In this document: positions 8,486 through 18,449 of the stretch, piece by piece | Position numbering within the stretch: the stretch's first letter is position 1 | Layout: each line of letters opens with the position of its first letter | Assembly: GCF_900115755.1 (NCBI RefSeq) | Contig: NZ_FOXQ01000012.1 | Span: forward strand, 96,189 to 160,188 | Length of the DNA stretch: 64,000 nt | Reading direction: 5' to 3' | Source of the DNA: Parafilimonas terrae | Lineage (GTDB): Bacteria; Bacteroidota; Bacteroidia; Chitinophagales; Chitinophagaceae | Notes under the pieces: model-generated | Told to the model about the DNA's origin: nothing | Seen by the model: only the letters and a program-made list of their open reading frames with translations | Databases searched by the model: none | Made by a program: the position numbers and the translations under genes

Positions 8486-10768
8486 TTATTTCTCTTTCGA
8501 TAACGAAAACGGAAAACTTTCTTTCTGTGTGCCGCGTTGTTTATCAGGTGCAGCCTGCATATTGAAATTGATAACGCCGCCCTGCATTAAAGTGGCATGA
8601 TCAAACCAGTTGTAGCTATAAGGTTTACCATTTAATGAAATGCTGTTTACATACATATTTTTAGCACTGTTTGCCGGTGCATTAATTACAACATCCTTTC
8701 CATTTTCAAGATGCAGCGTTGCCTTTTTAAACAAGGGTGCACCAATAACATATTGTGCACTGGTTGGGCAAACAGGATAAAAACCCAGCGCAGAAAATAC
8801 GTACCATGCAGATGTTTGGCCGTTGTCTTCATCACCACAATAACCATCAGGCGTTGCCTTATATAATTTGTTCATAGTTTCCCTTGCCCAATATTGTGTT
8901 TTCCATGGCTGGCCTGCATAATTGTATAAATAAATCATGTGCTGAATGGGCTGGTTGCCATGCGCATACTGGCCCATGCCGGCAATCTGCATTTCACGTA
9001 TTTCATGTATTACGCCGCCGTAATAACTGTCATCAAAAACCGGTGGCATAGAGAAGATGGAATCAAGTGTTTGCGTAAACTTTTTTGCACCGCCCATTAA
9101 ATTAATCAATCCCTGCACATCATGAAAAACACTCCAGCTATAATGCCAGCTATTGCCTTCGGTAAAAGCATCGCCCCATTTAAACGGGCTGAATGGCGAT
9201 TGAAAAGAACCGTCTTTATTCTTGCCACGCATCAGCCCTGATGAAGCATCAAACAAATTTTTATAGTTCATGCTTCTTTGCTTATAAAGATTAACAACAG
9301 AGTCTGGCTTGTTCAAGGCTTTTGCCAATTGATAAATAGAAAAATCATCGTAAGCATATTCCAGTGTTCTTGCTGCATTTTCATTAATGCCCACATCGTA
9401 AGGCACATAGCCTAAAGTGTTATAATATTCAACGCCTGTTCTGCCGGTAGCTCTCGGGCCTTCAGCATTGGCGCCATGCACAAGCGCTTCAAACAAAGTT
9501 TCAATATCATAACCACGCAAGCCTTTTAAATAAGCTTCGGCCACAACTGATGCAGAGTTATTGCCTACCATTACGGCAGCATAACCGGGGCTGCTCCATT
9601 CAGGCAGCCATCCGCCTTCTTTATAATCATTAATCAAACCTTCCTGCATTTCTTTTACAATAGACGGATACATTAAATTTAAGAAAGGATATAATGCACG
9701 GAATGTATCCCAGAAGCCAGTGCCCGCAAACATATAGCCATCAAGCGTTTCACCGGTATATGGACTCCAGTGAATGATCTTGTTGTCTTTATTGATTTCA
9801 TACAATTTGTTTGGGAAAAAGAGCATACGGTACAGGCAGGAATAAAATGTTCTTGTTTCATCTATAGTGCCACCGCTTATTTGTATACGGCCCAATGTTT
9901 TATTCCATATATCTTTTGCTTTTGATTTGAGCGTATTAAAATCGTCATTGCCCTGTTCACGCCGCAGGTTTAACTCTGCCTGTTCAAAGCTTATGAATGA
10001 TGATGCTATTTTTACATGTATCACTTCATCTTTGTTTGTTTTAAATCCAACAACACCTAATGCGTGATTGGTTGTTGTTTCAAGGCCCTTATTTAAAACG
10101 CTATCATTATAGGTTTGTGCAATGGTGATGGGTTTATCAACATACATAACAAAATAATTCCTGAAATTTTTTAAAGGCCCTCTTGCATATTTTGTGGAAT
10201 AGCCGATAATCTTTCTTTCACCGGGAATTATTTTGATATAAGAACCTTTATCAAAAGCATCAATTACAAGGGTTGAACTATCGCCTGACGGAAATGTAAT
10301 TCTGAATTGTGCGCTGCGTTCCGTTGGAACAATTTCAGTGGTAACATCAGCATCTGCCAAATAAACTTTATAGTAATAAGGCGTTGACACTTCTGTTTTA
10401 TGTGAAAACCAGCTTGCCCTTTTATCCTGGTCAACTTTAATACTTCCCGTAACCGGCATAATGCTGAATACACCATAATCATTCATCCACGGCGATGGCT
10501 GATGCGTTTGCTTAAAACCTCTTATTTTAATAGCATCATACGTGTATTGCCAGCCATTACCGTTCTCGCCGGTTTGGGGCGTCCAGAAATTCATCCCCCA
10601 AGGCAAGGCCACTGCCGGGTAAGTGTTGCCATTTGATAACTGGAAATTTGATTGCGTACCCATGAGCGGGTTTACATAGTCAACAAGGCTTGTGGCATTA
10701 TCAATCGCCTGCGCCGTTGCCGCTTTACATGCAAAGAGGAACAGGAGGCTGGTAAAAATTCTCTTCAT
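8486..10768 (-). CDS. GH92 family alpha-mannosidase, secreted
   Basis: GH92 enzymes are calcium-dependent exo-acting alpha-mannosidases that trim mannose from N-glycans and yeast mannan. The 760-residue length is normal. A signal peptide ends near residue 20 (ATAQA). Family blocks include VNPLMGTQSNF near the N-terminus, the segment around GTGFWDTFRALYPFL, and GDEDNGQTSAWYVFSALGFYPV from residue 645, which carries the acidic catalytic-base region. It is the last gene of the locus in the direction of transcription, after the metallopeptidase. Linkage specificity (alpha-1,2, 1,3, 1,4 or 1,6) cannot be read from the sequence. Confidence 0.95.
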   Translation of the reverse strand: MKRIFTSLLFLFACKAATAQAIDNATSLVDYVNPLMGTQSNFQLSNGNTYPAVALPWGMNFWTPQTGENGNGWQYTYDAIKIRGFKQTHQPSPWMNDYGVFSIMPVTGSIKVDQDKRASWFSHKTEVSTPYYYKVYLADADVTTEIVPTERSAQFRITFPSGDSSTLVIDAFDKGSYIKIIPGERKIIGYSTKYARGPLKNFRNYFVMYVDKPITIAQTYNDSVLNKGLETTTNHALGVVGFKTNKDEVIHVKIASSFISFEQAELNLRREQGNDDFNTLKSKAKDIWNKTLGRIQISGGTIDETRTFYSCLYRMLFFPNKLYEINKDNKIIHWSPYTGETLDGYMFAGTGFWDTFRALYPFLNLMYPSIVKEMQEGLINDYKEGGWLPEWSSPGYAAVMVGNNSASVVAEAYLKGLRGYDIETLFEALVHGANAEGPRATGRTGVEYYNTLGYVPYDVGINENAARTLEYAYDDFSIYQLAKALNKPDSVVNLYKQRSMNYKNLFDASSGLMRGKNKDGSFQSPFSPFKWGDAFTEGNSWHYSWSVFHDVQGLINLMGGAKKFTQTLDSIFSMPPVFDDSYYGGVIHEIREMQIAGMGQYAHGNQPIQHMIYLYNYAGQPWKTQYWARETMNKLYKATPDGYCGDEDNGQTSAWYVFSALGFYPVCPTSAQYVIGAPLFKKATLHLENGKDVVINAPANSAKNMYVNSISLNGKPYSYNWFDHATLMQGGVINFNMQAAPDKQRGTQKESFPFSLSKEK

Positions 10769-10909
10769 TAAAATAATTGAGTGTATAAAAAAATTTGTGC
10801 TGCATGATATGCTCTGACACGGGCGCCCTGTAATACGAAGCTGTTTAAAATTAATATTTACTGCAAAGTCAATAAGACACGTGTTTCAAAATTTTCTTTT
10901 AAACCAGCT

Positions 10910-13138
10910 TTATCTAAGTTCCTGAATAGCCGGGCTTGCAGCATATTGCGACCATAATTCATCCACTGTTTTACCGGTTATTTTTTCCCAGAAAGTGTGG
11001 TCATAAATATTATCGCGCATTGCCGCATTAAGCTTTTTTACAAAGTCCTTATCATATTTATTTACAATCCACACAAAGAAACGCGCTGTGATGCGATAAC
11101 TATTTGTGTAAGACTGACCGGCATTAAACGGCGTTAACGACCAGTTCGCTGATGCATTGTTTACACCCAATGTATAACGCACAAAATCAGCGATGCCTTC
11201 CGTAACCCACGAGGGTAGAGAATGGTTCCTGTATGCCTGTACAATATGCATGACTTCGTGTGTAACCACATCTATATCGTTCGGATTTTGTTCGTACCAT
11301 TTTGGATTGAAACGTGTAAGGCTATCTCCGGAAGCCGCTACACCGGTATATTCGGGATCGATCACAAATGTTACCTGCTTCGGGGCAAGGGAATTATATA
11401 TGGCTACTTCTTCAGGATAAATTTTAAAGAAAGCATCGATCATTTTTGCCTTCGTGCTGTCCGGGAAGGTTTGATATTTATTAATAAATATCAGCGTGTA
11501 CCCATTTTTATGAATCGTATCATTTGAGACAATTCCTTCCTTACTTATGTACGACCAGTCATTTACAAAGTCTGGCTGTTTGGTTTGCGTAGTTGGTGTG
11601 GGCACATGCGTGTCGTTTATCTTTTTCATGTATCGTGCAACAAAAGTATCTGTGAACATAGCATCTCTCACATCGAAATACCCATCAGGTATTTTGATAT
11701 TCTCATTAATAAGCTTACGGGCAATATTTGCAGGAATTACCAAATCGGTTGCTACACCACGTTGCCAGCCCAAAGAATCATTAAGATATTTTGTAAATAC
11801 CGGGACCAGGATATAACACATTGAAATATCCTTGTATTTATTCAGGATTTCATCAACTTCTTTTTGATTATTATTAATAATACTTTTTAGCTGCGTGTTA
11901 TTATTTCTTTCCTCATAAATATTTTTTAACAACGACGCCTGCCGCTCGTTAACATCTTTCCACTTATTATATAAAGAATGATAAACCAATGCAATGGTCT
12001 CAATTGTACCGCCTATACGATTTAAGGAATCCTGAAATTGCTTATCATGCAAAAGAGGCGCGAACAATTGATTCAGGTTATCATCCGCATTTAAAACATT
12101 TAAATAACTTGGGTATGCCTGCGCTATGGAAGCCGTTTCGCCGTCTTGCAACCCGTGTAAAAAATCAAAATAAGAAACAGGCAATTCAACGGATTTAAAT
12201 TGCTGATTGGCTTGTTTCATATAAATATTATAGCTAAGCAGGTATTGATATGTGGCATATTTTATATCCAGCTTATGCATCTGGTAGATTGCCGGGCTAA
12301 TTGTTTTTGTTGCATAAATAGAATCAAGCACTGCCTCCGCTTTTCTTTGCCCTGCGAGGAAATATTTTTTATACTGTTCGGGCGGCGCTCCTTTAATCTC
12401 CTCTAAATGATCTGCCGGATCAGACAAGTAAACCTGCTTTGTTTCTCTAAGAAATTGATCTTCTCTTGCCAATGCTGCACCGTTACCGCTAAAAGCAATT
12501 TCATGATTAGGTTTTATAATAACAAAGAGATGGCTGCCTGGTACAACATAAGGAAACACCGGTTGAACAGGCGTAAATGCCAGTAAAACTGTTGGGTTTG
12601 TTTGCGGTATTTCAACAGAAAAATAACCATCCGGCTGAATGGTTACAAGATAAAGTTTCTGCTGGCCTTCAAATAACTGATCTGAAGTAACAATGAAGTT
12701 TTTTGCATCGCCATCATAATCGGCAATCAATCCGGAAAAATATATAAAGCCTTCTTTGAAAACCGGTGCAGTAAATTCCGGCAGATCGTGTGTAACATAA
12801 CAATCGGATAATTTATTTGTACAAGCTGCTGATTCGCCATCAGAAGGGTTGATTACTATTGTTGATTTTTTTATTTTAATATTCAGCGCAATCTTTTGGC
12901 CACCATCATTAAAAATTTCAATAAGCACTTGCTTATCATTCTTTTTAATGACGGCATATTTCCAAACCTGTTCATGGTACACAACAGCTTTATTGTAAAA
13001 CCCGTATAACAAATCTCCGTTTTTCTTATTGTACCATTCGCCATACAACTCCGCGGGAACAGTATCTTTCGACAGGTTTTGACCAAAGGTTTGCACAGCA
13101 GTAAAACATAGAACAATAAACAAAATCTTCTTTACCAT
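10910..13138 (-). CDS. Secreted protein with C-terminal basic secretory protein (BSP) metallopeptidase domain
   Basis: I start the 742-residue protein at the ATG at 13138 (MVKKILFIVLCF), which opens the signal peptide ending near TFGQ; an ATG nine bases earlier is also possible. The last 150 residues match the basic secretory protein family: HEVMHIVQ from residue 627 is an HExxH zinc site, and SWVTEGIADFVRY supplies the expected downstream glutamate. The N-terminal 330 residues are beta-rich and resemble the DUF4369-like modules found before thioredoxin domains in Bacteroidota; the middle is helical. Being in the utilisation locus, it probably clips the protein part of a glycoprotein substrate. 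The protease assignment is firm by motif; the substrate is inference. Confidence 0.8.
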   Translation of the reverse strand: MVKKILFIVLCFTAVQTFGQNLSKDTVPAELYGEWYNKKNGDLLYGFYNKAVVYHEQVWKYAVIKKNDKQVLIEIFNDGGQKIALNIKIKKSTIVINPSDGESAACTNKLSDCYVTHDLPEFTAPVFKEGFIYFSGLIADYDGDAKNFIVTSDQLFEGQQKLYLVTIQPDGYFSVEIPQTNPTVLLAFTPVQPVFPYVVPGSHLFVIIKPNHEIAFSGNGAALAREDQFLRETKQVYLSDPADHLEEIKGAPPEQYKKYFLAGQRKAEAVLDSIYATKTISPAIYQMHKLDIKYATYQYLLSYNIYMKQANQQFKSVELPVSYFDFLHGLQDGETASIAQAYPSYLNVLNADDNLNQLFAPLLHDKQFQDSLNRIGGTIETIALVYHSLYNKWKDVNERQASLLKNIYEERNNNTQLKSIINNNQKEVDEILNKYKDISMCYILVPVFTKYLNDSLGWQRGVATDLVIPANIARKLINENIKIPDGYFDVRDAMFTDTFVARYMKKINDTHVPTPTTQTKQPDFVNDWSYISKEGIVSNDTIHKNGYTLIFINKYQTFPDSTKAKMIDAFFKIYPEEVAIYNSLAPKQVTFVIDPEYTGVAASGDSLTRFNPKWYEQNPNDIDVVTHEVMHIVQAYRNHSLPSWVTEGIADFVRYTLGVNNASANWSLTPFNAGQSYTNSYRITARFFVWIVNKYDKDFVKKLNAAMRDNIYDHTFWEKITGKTVDELWSQYAASPAIQELR

Positions 13139-13159
13139 AGCTTGCATTTAAATTTTGTG

Positions 13160-15346
13160 TTACCACTTCAGCTGAACTTTTACGCCATCAGGGTTGTTGT
13201 CAAATTGAAGGAATAATGTTTTGGAGCTTTCATCCCACGAAGATTGAGCATTGTTTATCACCTTACCTTTATTGTCTGTAACAATAATTTGCTTTGCATT
13301 CTCCGGCAACAAAATGCGCATTACGTTGTTTGTATTAACAGGGCTTTTTGCGATGAATGAATACGATCTTCCTTCAATCTTCTCATCGTAATTTCTTGAT
13401 GCGGAAGCCAGCACCTGCGGCTTGCTTTTATCTGCAATGCGATTAATATCAAATAACAAAGATTGCTCACCGGGCTGCACATCTTTGGATGCAAGCACCG
13501 GCAATTTTGGATCGAAAAGATCAATTACAGGACCGTTAATATGATAGGGTTTTGCATCCGCATTTTCATCCATCACCGAAATAATATCGTAAGGACCACG
13601 CTCTAAATAAAAATTATTTTTTGTTATAAGCTTTCCTGCTTTTGCATCTGCTTCATAAGCCTGTTGAATAATATTCATATAAGCAGTGTCGTTGTTTTGC
13701 TTCAACACAAATTCTTTTGGATTTTCTTTTATCACATACACCGTTCCCTTACCAACTGTAAATTTTTCTTTGCCAGATAATGGGTCAATATTCAATAACT
13801 TAAACAAGTGCGCTGACGGTGTTTTGTATTGATTGTCTTTTGTATTCCACCATTCCATTACAGATTGATAAGGGTCATCATCTTTACCAACATAAATTAA
13901 TACGCCGCCTTTCTTTACCCAGTCTGTAATATGCTGATGCACTTCAGGCTTATCAGGTTTCATATTACTGTAACTCATCACCAATACTTTTATCTGGCTG
14001 AGCGTAGCAGGATAAGCAAGGTTTTCCGCATGCACGGTTTGCACGGCAATACCGCGTTTAACAAGCGGTAAAGTCTGACCGTAGAAATTAGAAAACTGCG
14101 GGTCTTCATAACTGTTATGCGTTGGAAAACGCTGAAACATTAATGAATTGCTCATCAATACACCTATATCATTTACGCCATTTATTTTGTTGGATGATAA
14201 CGGCATTTTGTTCAGCACATTTATCATCACCTGCATTTGCGTTGAATAATATTTTGGTATCAGCACAGCAGAATCGCTGTTAGCTAATTTATATGGACGT
14301 GTATATATTCTTTCGGGCCAGGGCATCACTTCGTAATTATCAACAGTGGGATATAATATTTGTGCCGTGAATGTGGCCTGGTAATTCTTTTTATAATCTG
14401 CCCAATCTCTTGGCCAGTCTTCAATAGGATCAGTTAAGAAAAATAATTTTCTTTTTGTAGGCGCCGTCATGGAAAGCATAGAACCATACTCGAGGAAGGC
14501 ATTTTCAAAAACACGCTCTCTTTTTTTTCCATTAAAATAAACGGGCTCCCGCGAAGTGCCCGTCCAAACCTGTGCGATATAACCATCAATGCCGGGCAAT
14601 GATGCAAGGCTTGCTTCAGGACTTACAATCTGCCACGATGAATAGTTAACCAGCGAATGTGTTGGTATATATACTTTCACCTCTTTACCCTTGCTTTTGC
14701 CATATTGCTTTGCATACACCGAAACCTGGTCTATAGCATTATAAAACAAATGGTATTTTAATTTATTGGAGAGATAGGTATTCTCCGGCGATGCATCTTG
14801 CGGGCGCCAGTCGAAACCATAATATTTCTTCCACTCTTCTTTAAATGGCTGGCTGTAACCGGCACGCGCCCAGAATTCAGGTTCTTCCAAAAAAATGTTG
14901 GTAATGCCTGCATCAATAACACGCTTAATAACTTTCTCTTTCATGTAATCAATAAATGACTGCACCGGTACCACATACGGCATGTTACGACCGTGCATGA
15001 TGGTATCACCTTTTATGGTTACCTGGCCCACGCCGAGATGATTTTGTCCATCCCATTTGCCCAGGAAATAATCGAAGTATTGTCCCCATGCAATGCCCGT
15101 CATAAAATCAACCTGGTAGCCTCTTTCTTTCCACGATTTTACACGTTCTTCAAAAGGCGCCTGGTTTGTTTCACTCACACCATAAACAATAGCCGCATCT
15201 GCCCGCACATCTATTTCCGGTATCCAAACATGCGCTGTTTGAAAGGTTGTTTTTTGTCTTGGATTTTCTTTTGCCGGATTATATGATTGCGCCATTAATG
15301 ATGAAACAGTAACGATGCAACCAATTAATATGTATATTCTTTTCAT
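13160..15346 (-). CDS. Uncharacterised secreted protein, probable TIM-barrel glycoside hydrolase
   Basis: This 728-residue protein has a signal peptide (residues 1-20, ending LMAQ). I do not recognise a named family. The first 400 residues look like a TIM barrel, with an acidic cluster in IFLEEPEFW (Glu154, Glu155, Glu157) at a position where retaining and inverting glycosidases often keep catalytic acids. A second region near residues 440-520 (LVMSYSNMKP, WVKKGGVLIYVG) resembles the flavodoxin-like trimerisation domain of GH42-type beta-galactosidases, and a beta-rich tail follows. It sits between the lipoprotein and the metallopeptidase gene, so it very likely attacks the same substrate. 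It could be a distant GH-A enzyme or a new family. Confidence 0.6.
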   Translation of the reverse strand: MKRIYILIGCIVTVSSLMAQSYNPAKENPRQKTTFQTAHVWIPEIDVRADAAIVYGVSETNQAPFEERVKSWKERGYQVDFMTGIAWGQYFDYFLGKWDGQNHLGVGQVTIKGDTIMHGRNMPYVVPVQSFIDYMKEKVIKRVIDAGITNIFLEEPEFWARAGYSQPFKEEWKKYYGFDWRPQDASPENTYLSNKLKYHLFYNAIDQVSVYAKQYGKSKGKEVKVYIPTHSLVNYSSWQIVSPEASLASLPGIDGYIAQVWTGTSREPVYFNGKKRERVFENAFLEYGSMLSMTAPTKRKLFFLTDPIEDWPRDWADYKKNYQATFTAQILYPTVDNYEVMPWPERIYTRPYKLANSDSAVLIPKYYSTQMQVMINVLNKMPLSSNKINGVNDIGVLMSNSLMFQRFPTHNSYEDPQFSNFYGQTLPLVKRGIAVQTVHAENLAYPATLSQIKVLVMSYSNMKPDKPEVHQHITDWVKKGGVLIYVGKDDDPYQSVMEWWNTKDNQYKTPSAHLFKLLNIDPLSGKEKFTVGKGTVYVIKENPKEFVLKQNNDTAYMNIIQQAYEADAKAGKLITKNNFYLERGPYDIISVMDENADAKPYHINGPVIDLFDPKLPVLASKDVQPGEQSLLFDINRIADKSKPQVLASASRNYDEKIEGRSYSFIAKSPVNTNNVMRILLPENAKQIIVTDNKGKVINNAQSSWDESSKTLFLQFDNNPDGVKVQLKW

Positions 15347-15542
15347 CCAAATATTCTTTGATTTTTTATTTGCCGGATGGCACTCATCTGTTTATCTCCG
15401 GTGTATTAAGCTGCTTATCAAGTTTGGCTTCATACTAAACTGTAGAAAGCTATTATAAAAAAGGGCAGGGTTGATGTATGACTGCTGACCTTATTAAAAT
15501 ATTTAACCAAACTGCTATTTGTTTAGGTGTAAAAAGTTTCTG

Positions 15543-16526
15543 CTAATAATACTGAAGCAATCTCCATTCTGTTATCTGGATAAGGCCAGAACCACCGTTT
15601 TCGGTGATGTATAACCTGTAATAAGAATAGGCTTCGGTTGTACTGAAATCAAACCGGCGCGTCAGTAACCTGTCAGAAAAACTTTCGTTTGTCCGCGTAT
15701 CCAAAGTTGTCCAGTTTACACCATCATTAGAGCCCTGAAACTGCCAGGTTTTAGGATCTCTTTCCGGCGCATCGTTGCCGGATGTAATTGTGTAAGCATC
15801 CAATTTCTGGGCAGAAGACAGGTGCAATTGTGTCCAGAAATTTGGATTATAATCGAATGATAAAAACTTGGTTCCATAATCATTATCTACCAATTTTTTG
15901 GAACCTTCACCGGCATCTGCACCACCGGAGTTTTCATCGCTCACCGTTAATGTGCCGGTTGATGTAAGATCTCTCGACCGGGTTAACAATGTATCAAGCT
16001 TAAAATAAGCAATGGATAAGGATGAATCTATTGCACCTGAAGATGCGCTAACCAGGCGCACAGGCAGCAAATAGCGTACACCAAATGAGAGCTTGCTGCC
16101 ATCAATCATTATTTGCATGGAATCGGTGCTGGTTTTGCCCGCAGGAATAATACCGGTGGTGGAAGTAACGGTATAGGCATCTGCCGGTATTGCATGATAG
16201 CTGTATCCTAAATAAGCAGCATTGCTTGCATTGTATGCTGTAACCAGCGAGGTATCAACCCGAAACTCTACTGTAATATCAGTTGAAGCGGATTTAAATC
16301 CTGAATAAGCTGCTCCAAAAGTTATTCCCTGTATTGAATCAACTTTATATATTGTCATAGTGGCCCTGTCCTGGTAGGCCTGCGGCATATAAATAGTGCC
16401 TTCCTGCGGCGAAACCAGGTCGTCATTTTTTACACAGCTTGCCATAACCAGTGCAAAAAGGAGAAATATAATTGTATTGAAGGAAAAGTTGCGTGGCAAC
16501 TTTTCCTGTTTGTTTAAACAACTCAT
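15543..16526 (-). CDS. Surface lipoprotein with DUF1735 (BT_3987-like) and F5/8 type C domains
   Basis: The 327-residue protein has a lipobox (LVMASC, Cys31) after a rather long positively charged lead. Residues about 35-165 match the DUF1735/BT_3987-like N-terminal fold of Bacteroidota surface lipoproteins. Residues about 200-327 form a discoidin-like F5/8 type C domain (WQFQGSNDGVNWTTLDTR, YYRLYITENGG). Such lipoproteins sit beside SusCD as surface glycan-binding proteins or auxiliary parts. Its place directly after susD (47-base gap) fits that role. No catalytic residues are apparent. The ligand is unknown. Confidence 0.88.
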   Translation of the reverse strand: MSCLNKQEKLPRNFSFNTIIFLLFALVMASCVKNDDLVSPQEGTIYMPQAYQDRATMTIYKVDSIQGITFGAAYSGFKSASTDITVEFRVDTSLVTAYNASNAAYLGYSYHAIPADAYTVTSTTGIIPAGKTSTDSMQIMIDGSKLSFGVRYLLPVRLVSASSGAIDSSLSIAYFKLDTLLTRSRDLTSTGTLTVSDENSGGADAGEGSKKLVDNDYGTKFLSFDYNPNFWTQLHLSSAQKLDAYTITSGNDAPERDPKTWQFQGSNDGVNWTTLDTRTNESFSDRLLTRRFDFSTTEAYSYYRLYITENGGSGLIQITEWRLLQYY

Positions 16527-16573
16527 GTATCTGTTTTTTTATTTGTGATTGAACAAAATATTATTTCAAGAAT

Positions 16574-18424
16574 TTACCATCCCGGGTTTTGCACGAGGTA
16601 TTGGTCTTTTAATATTTCATTGTTAGGTATGGGCCACAAATAATCCCTTTGTAAAAAGCGCCTTTTTTGAATCAGGGTTTTTTCATAAAAATCATCCCCA
16701 TTGGCAAATACATTCATACCATAAACATCCTGTCCCATTGTTTGCGGTGCTATTTTCCACCTGCGCAAATCAAAATAACGTACATTCTCAAAGGCAAGTT
16801 CCACCTGGCGTTCATGCCTGATTATATCCCTTATACCAGTTTGGGTTGTTGGTACCGGAATTTCACCCGTACCACCGCCATAAACCGGAATACCAGCCCT
16901 TTGCCTTATCAGGTTTACATATTTCAAAATATCGGGATTGCCGGGGTCTGTTTCATTTAAAGCTTCTGCATAGTCGAGGTAAATTTGCGCAAGCCTTAAA
17001 TAAACCCAGCCTCTCCTGCTGCCATCATTTGTAAGTTGTTTGCGGATTATATAACCAGTAGAGGTTACATCCCATGTGCTTTGTATTCTTCCTGAATTAC
17101 CACTTTGTTCAAAAACAGGAATTACTTCATCTGCGCTCTGCCCCTGGTTTTGCCAGTAACTTTTGTTGTAAGTAACACCAACGTAAAAACGTGCTTCCCT
17201 GTTTGTCCACTGGTTAAAGGTTGATCTTTCTTTTACATCAGAGGGAGATTTAAAATCGGAAAAACCTGAACTTTGATAATCTGAATTTGGATTGGTTATA
17301 GGATAACCATTCCTCATAAAATAAGCATCTACCATAGACTGGTTTACGGCAAGAAAGCCTGCGCCTTTTGAAACAGAACTACCGTAACCAACGAGCTTAG
17401 GTGTAATATCATATTGATAATCGCCAACGCCATCACACATGGCCTTGCCCCATATCCATTCTTTGTTCCAATCGTTTGTTATAACATTTTTGCAAGATTT
17501 ATAAGCCGCCACATAAGGATCAGCATCACTTTCTGTATATAAACCGTAAGTGCCGCCGTCAACAAATTCATCTAAAAAATCTTTACCGGCCTGCACGGCA
17601 AGTTTCCATTTGTTAGGATCGTATGTCTGGTTGATAAGTTGCTGGCCATCTTTATTTTTAAGTGTTGATAATTCTGTATTACCATTAAACAAAGGGCTTG
17701 CAGCCAGCATTAATGTTTGAAATTTGTAAGCTTTACAAACACCGGTGGTTATGCGGCCCCATTCATTATCCAAAGGCATGGCAGGAGACTGCGGGCTGCC
17801 GGCAACAGACTGTTTTATTTCATTATAAGCGCTGTCTAACTGGGTTGTTACATACAACACGCAGGAATCGAATGAGGTGCGGGGAAAGAATATTTCATCG
17901 CCTGTTCCATTTACCGGCACCACATCTTTAAGAATAATTACAGGCCCGTACAAACGCATCATCCAATAATAAAATATGGCACGTAAAGCCCTTGCCTCGC
18001 CTTTGTAATGCATCCTGAGCAACGCAGAAACTTCATCAGGGTTTGCGTTGTCTATTTTACTAATAAAATCGGTGGCTGTTCTTACCGGCTTGTACCAGTT
18101 TGTCCAATAAGTTCCACCTGCATTATTGTCCCATGTGCTTTGATTGAGGCTATTTGACATAACCCAGGATAAAGACCAGTAATTGGCTTCATCCGAAGCG
18201 CCTGTCCATGGGCCGGCATAACGGCTGGGCGCAAACCTGCTTGAAAATTCATCGGGTATATTCGTGTATATCTGTGCCAGGTAAGCATTGGTATTTGCAA
18301 GGGATTGAAATATGTCTTCTTCCTGCAAAATATTATCAGGTATCTGGTCTAAAAAAGACTTTTTACAGGAACCCAACAAAACAATGCTGAATATAAATGC
18401 AACAAGTATTATTTTATTTTTCAT
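16574..18424 (-). CDS. SusD/RagB family nutrient-binding outer membrane lipoprotein
   Basis: SusD-like proteins form the lid of the SusC transporter and bind glycans on the cell surface. The 616-residue protein starts with a signal peptide and lipobox (VLLGSC, Cys20). Family hallmarks are the N-terminal LDQIPDNILQEEDIFQS, the tetratricopeptide-like helices, and near the end ELAFENVRYFDLRRWKIA with the final WPIPNNEI. It is 25 bases downstream of susC and plainly co-transcribed with it. Confidence 0.96.
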   Translation of the reverse strand: MKNKIILVAFIFSIVLLGSCKKSFLDQIPDNILQEEDIFQSLANTNAYLAQIYTNIPDEFSSRFAPSRYAGPWTGASDEANYWSLSWVMSNSLNQSTWDNNAGGTYWTNWYKPVRTATDFISKIDNANPDEVSALLRMHYKGEARALRAIFYYWMMRLYGPVIILKDVVPVNGTGDEIFFPRTSFDSCVLYVTTQLDSAYNEIKQSVAGSPQSPAMPLDNEWGRITTGVCKAYKFQTLMLAASPLFNGNTELSTLKNKDGQQLINQTYDPNKWKLAVQAGKDFLDEFVDGGTYGLYTESDADPYVAAYKSCKNVITNDWNKEWIWGKAMCDGVGDYQYDITPKLVGYGSSVSKGAGFLAVNQSMVDAYFMRNGYPITNPNSDYQSSGFSDFKSPSDVKERSTFNQWTNREARFYVGVTYNKSYWQNQGQSADEVIPVFEQSGNSGRIQSTWDVTSTGYIIRKQLTNDGSRRGWVYLRLAQIYLDYAEALNETDPGNPDILKYVNLIRQRAGIPVYGGGTGEIPVPTTQTGIRDIIRHERQVELAFENVRYFDLRRWKIAPQTMGQDVYGMNVFANGDDFYEKTLIQKRRFLQRDYLWPIPNNEILKDQYLVQNPGW

Positions 18425-18449
18425 TACGCTTTGAATTAGGAGTTTCAGT

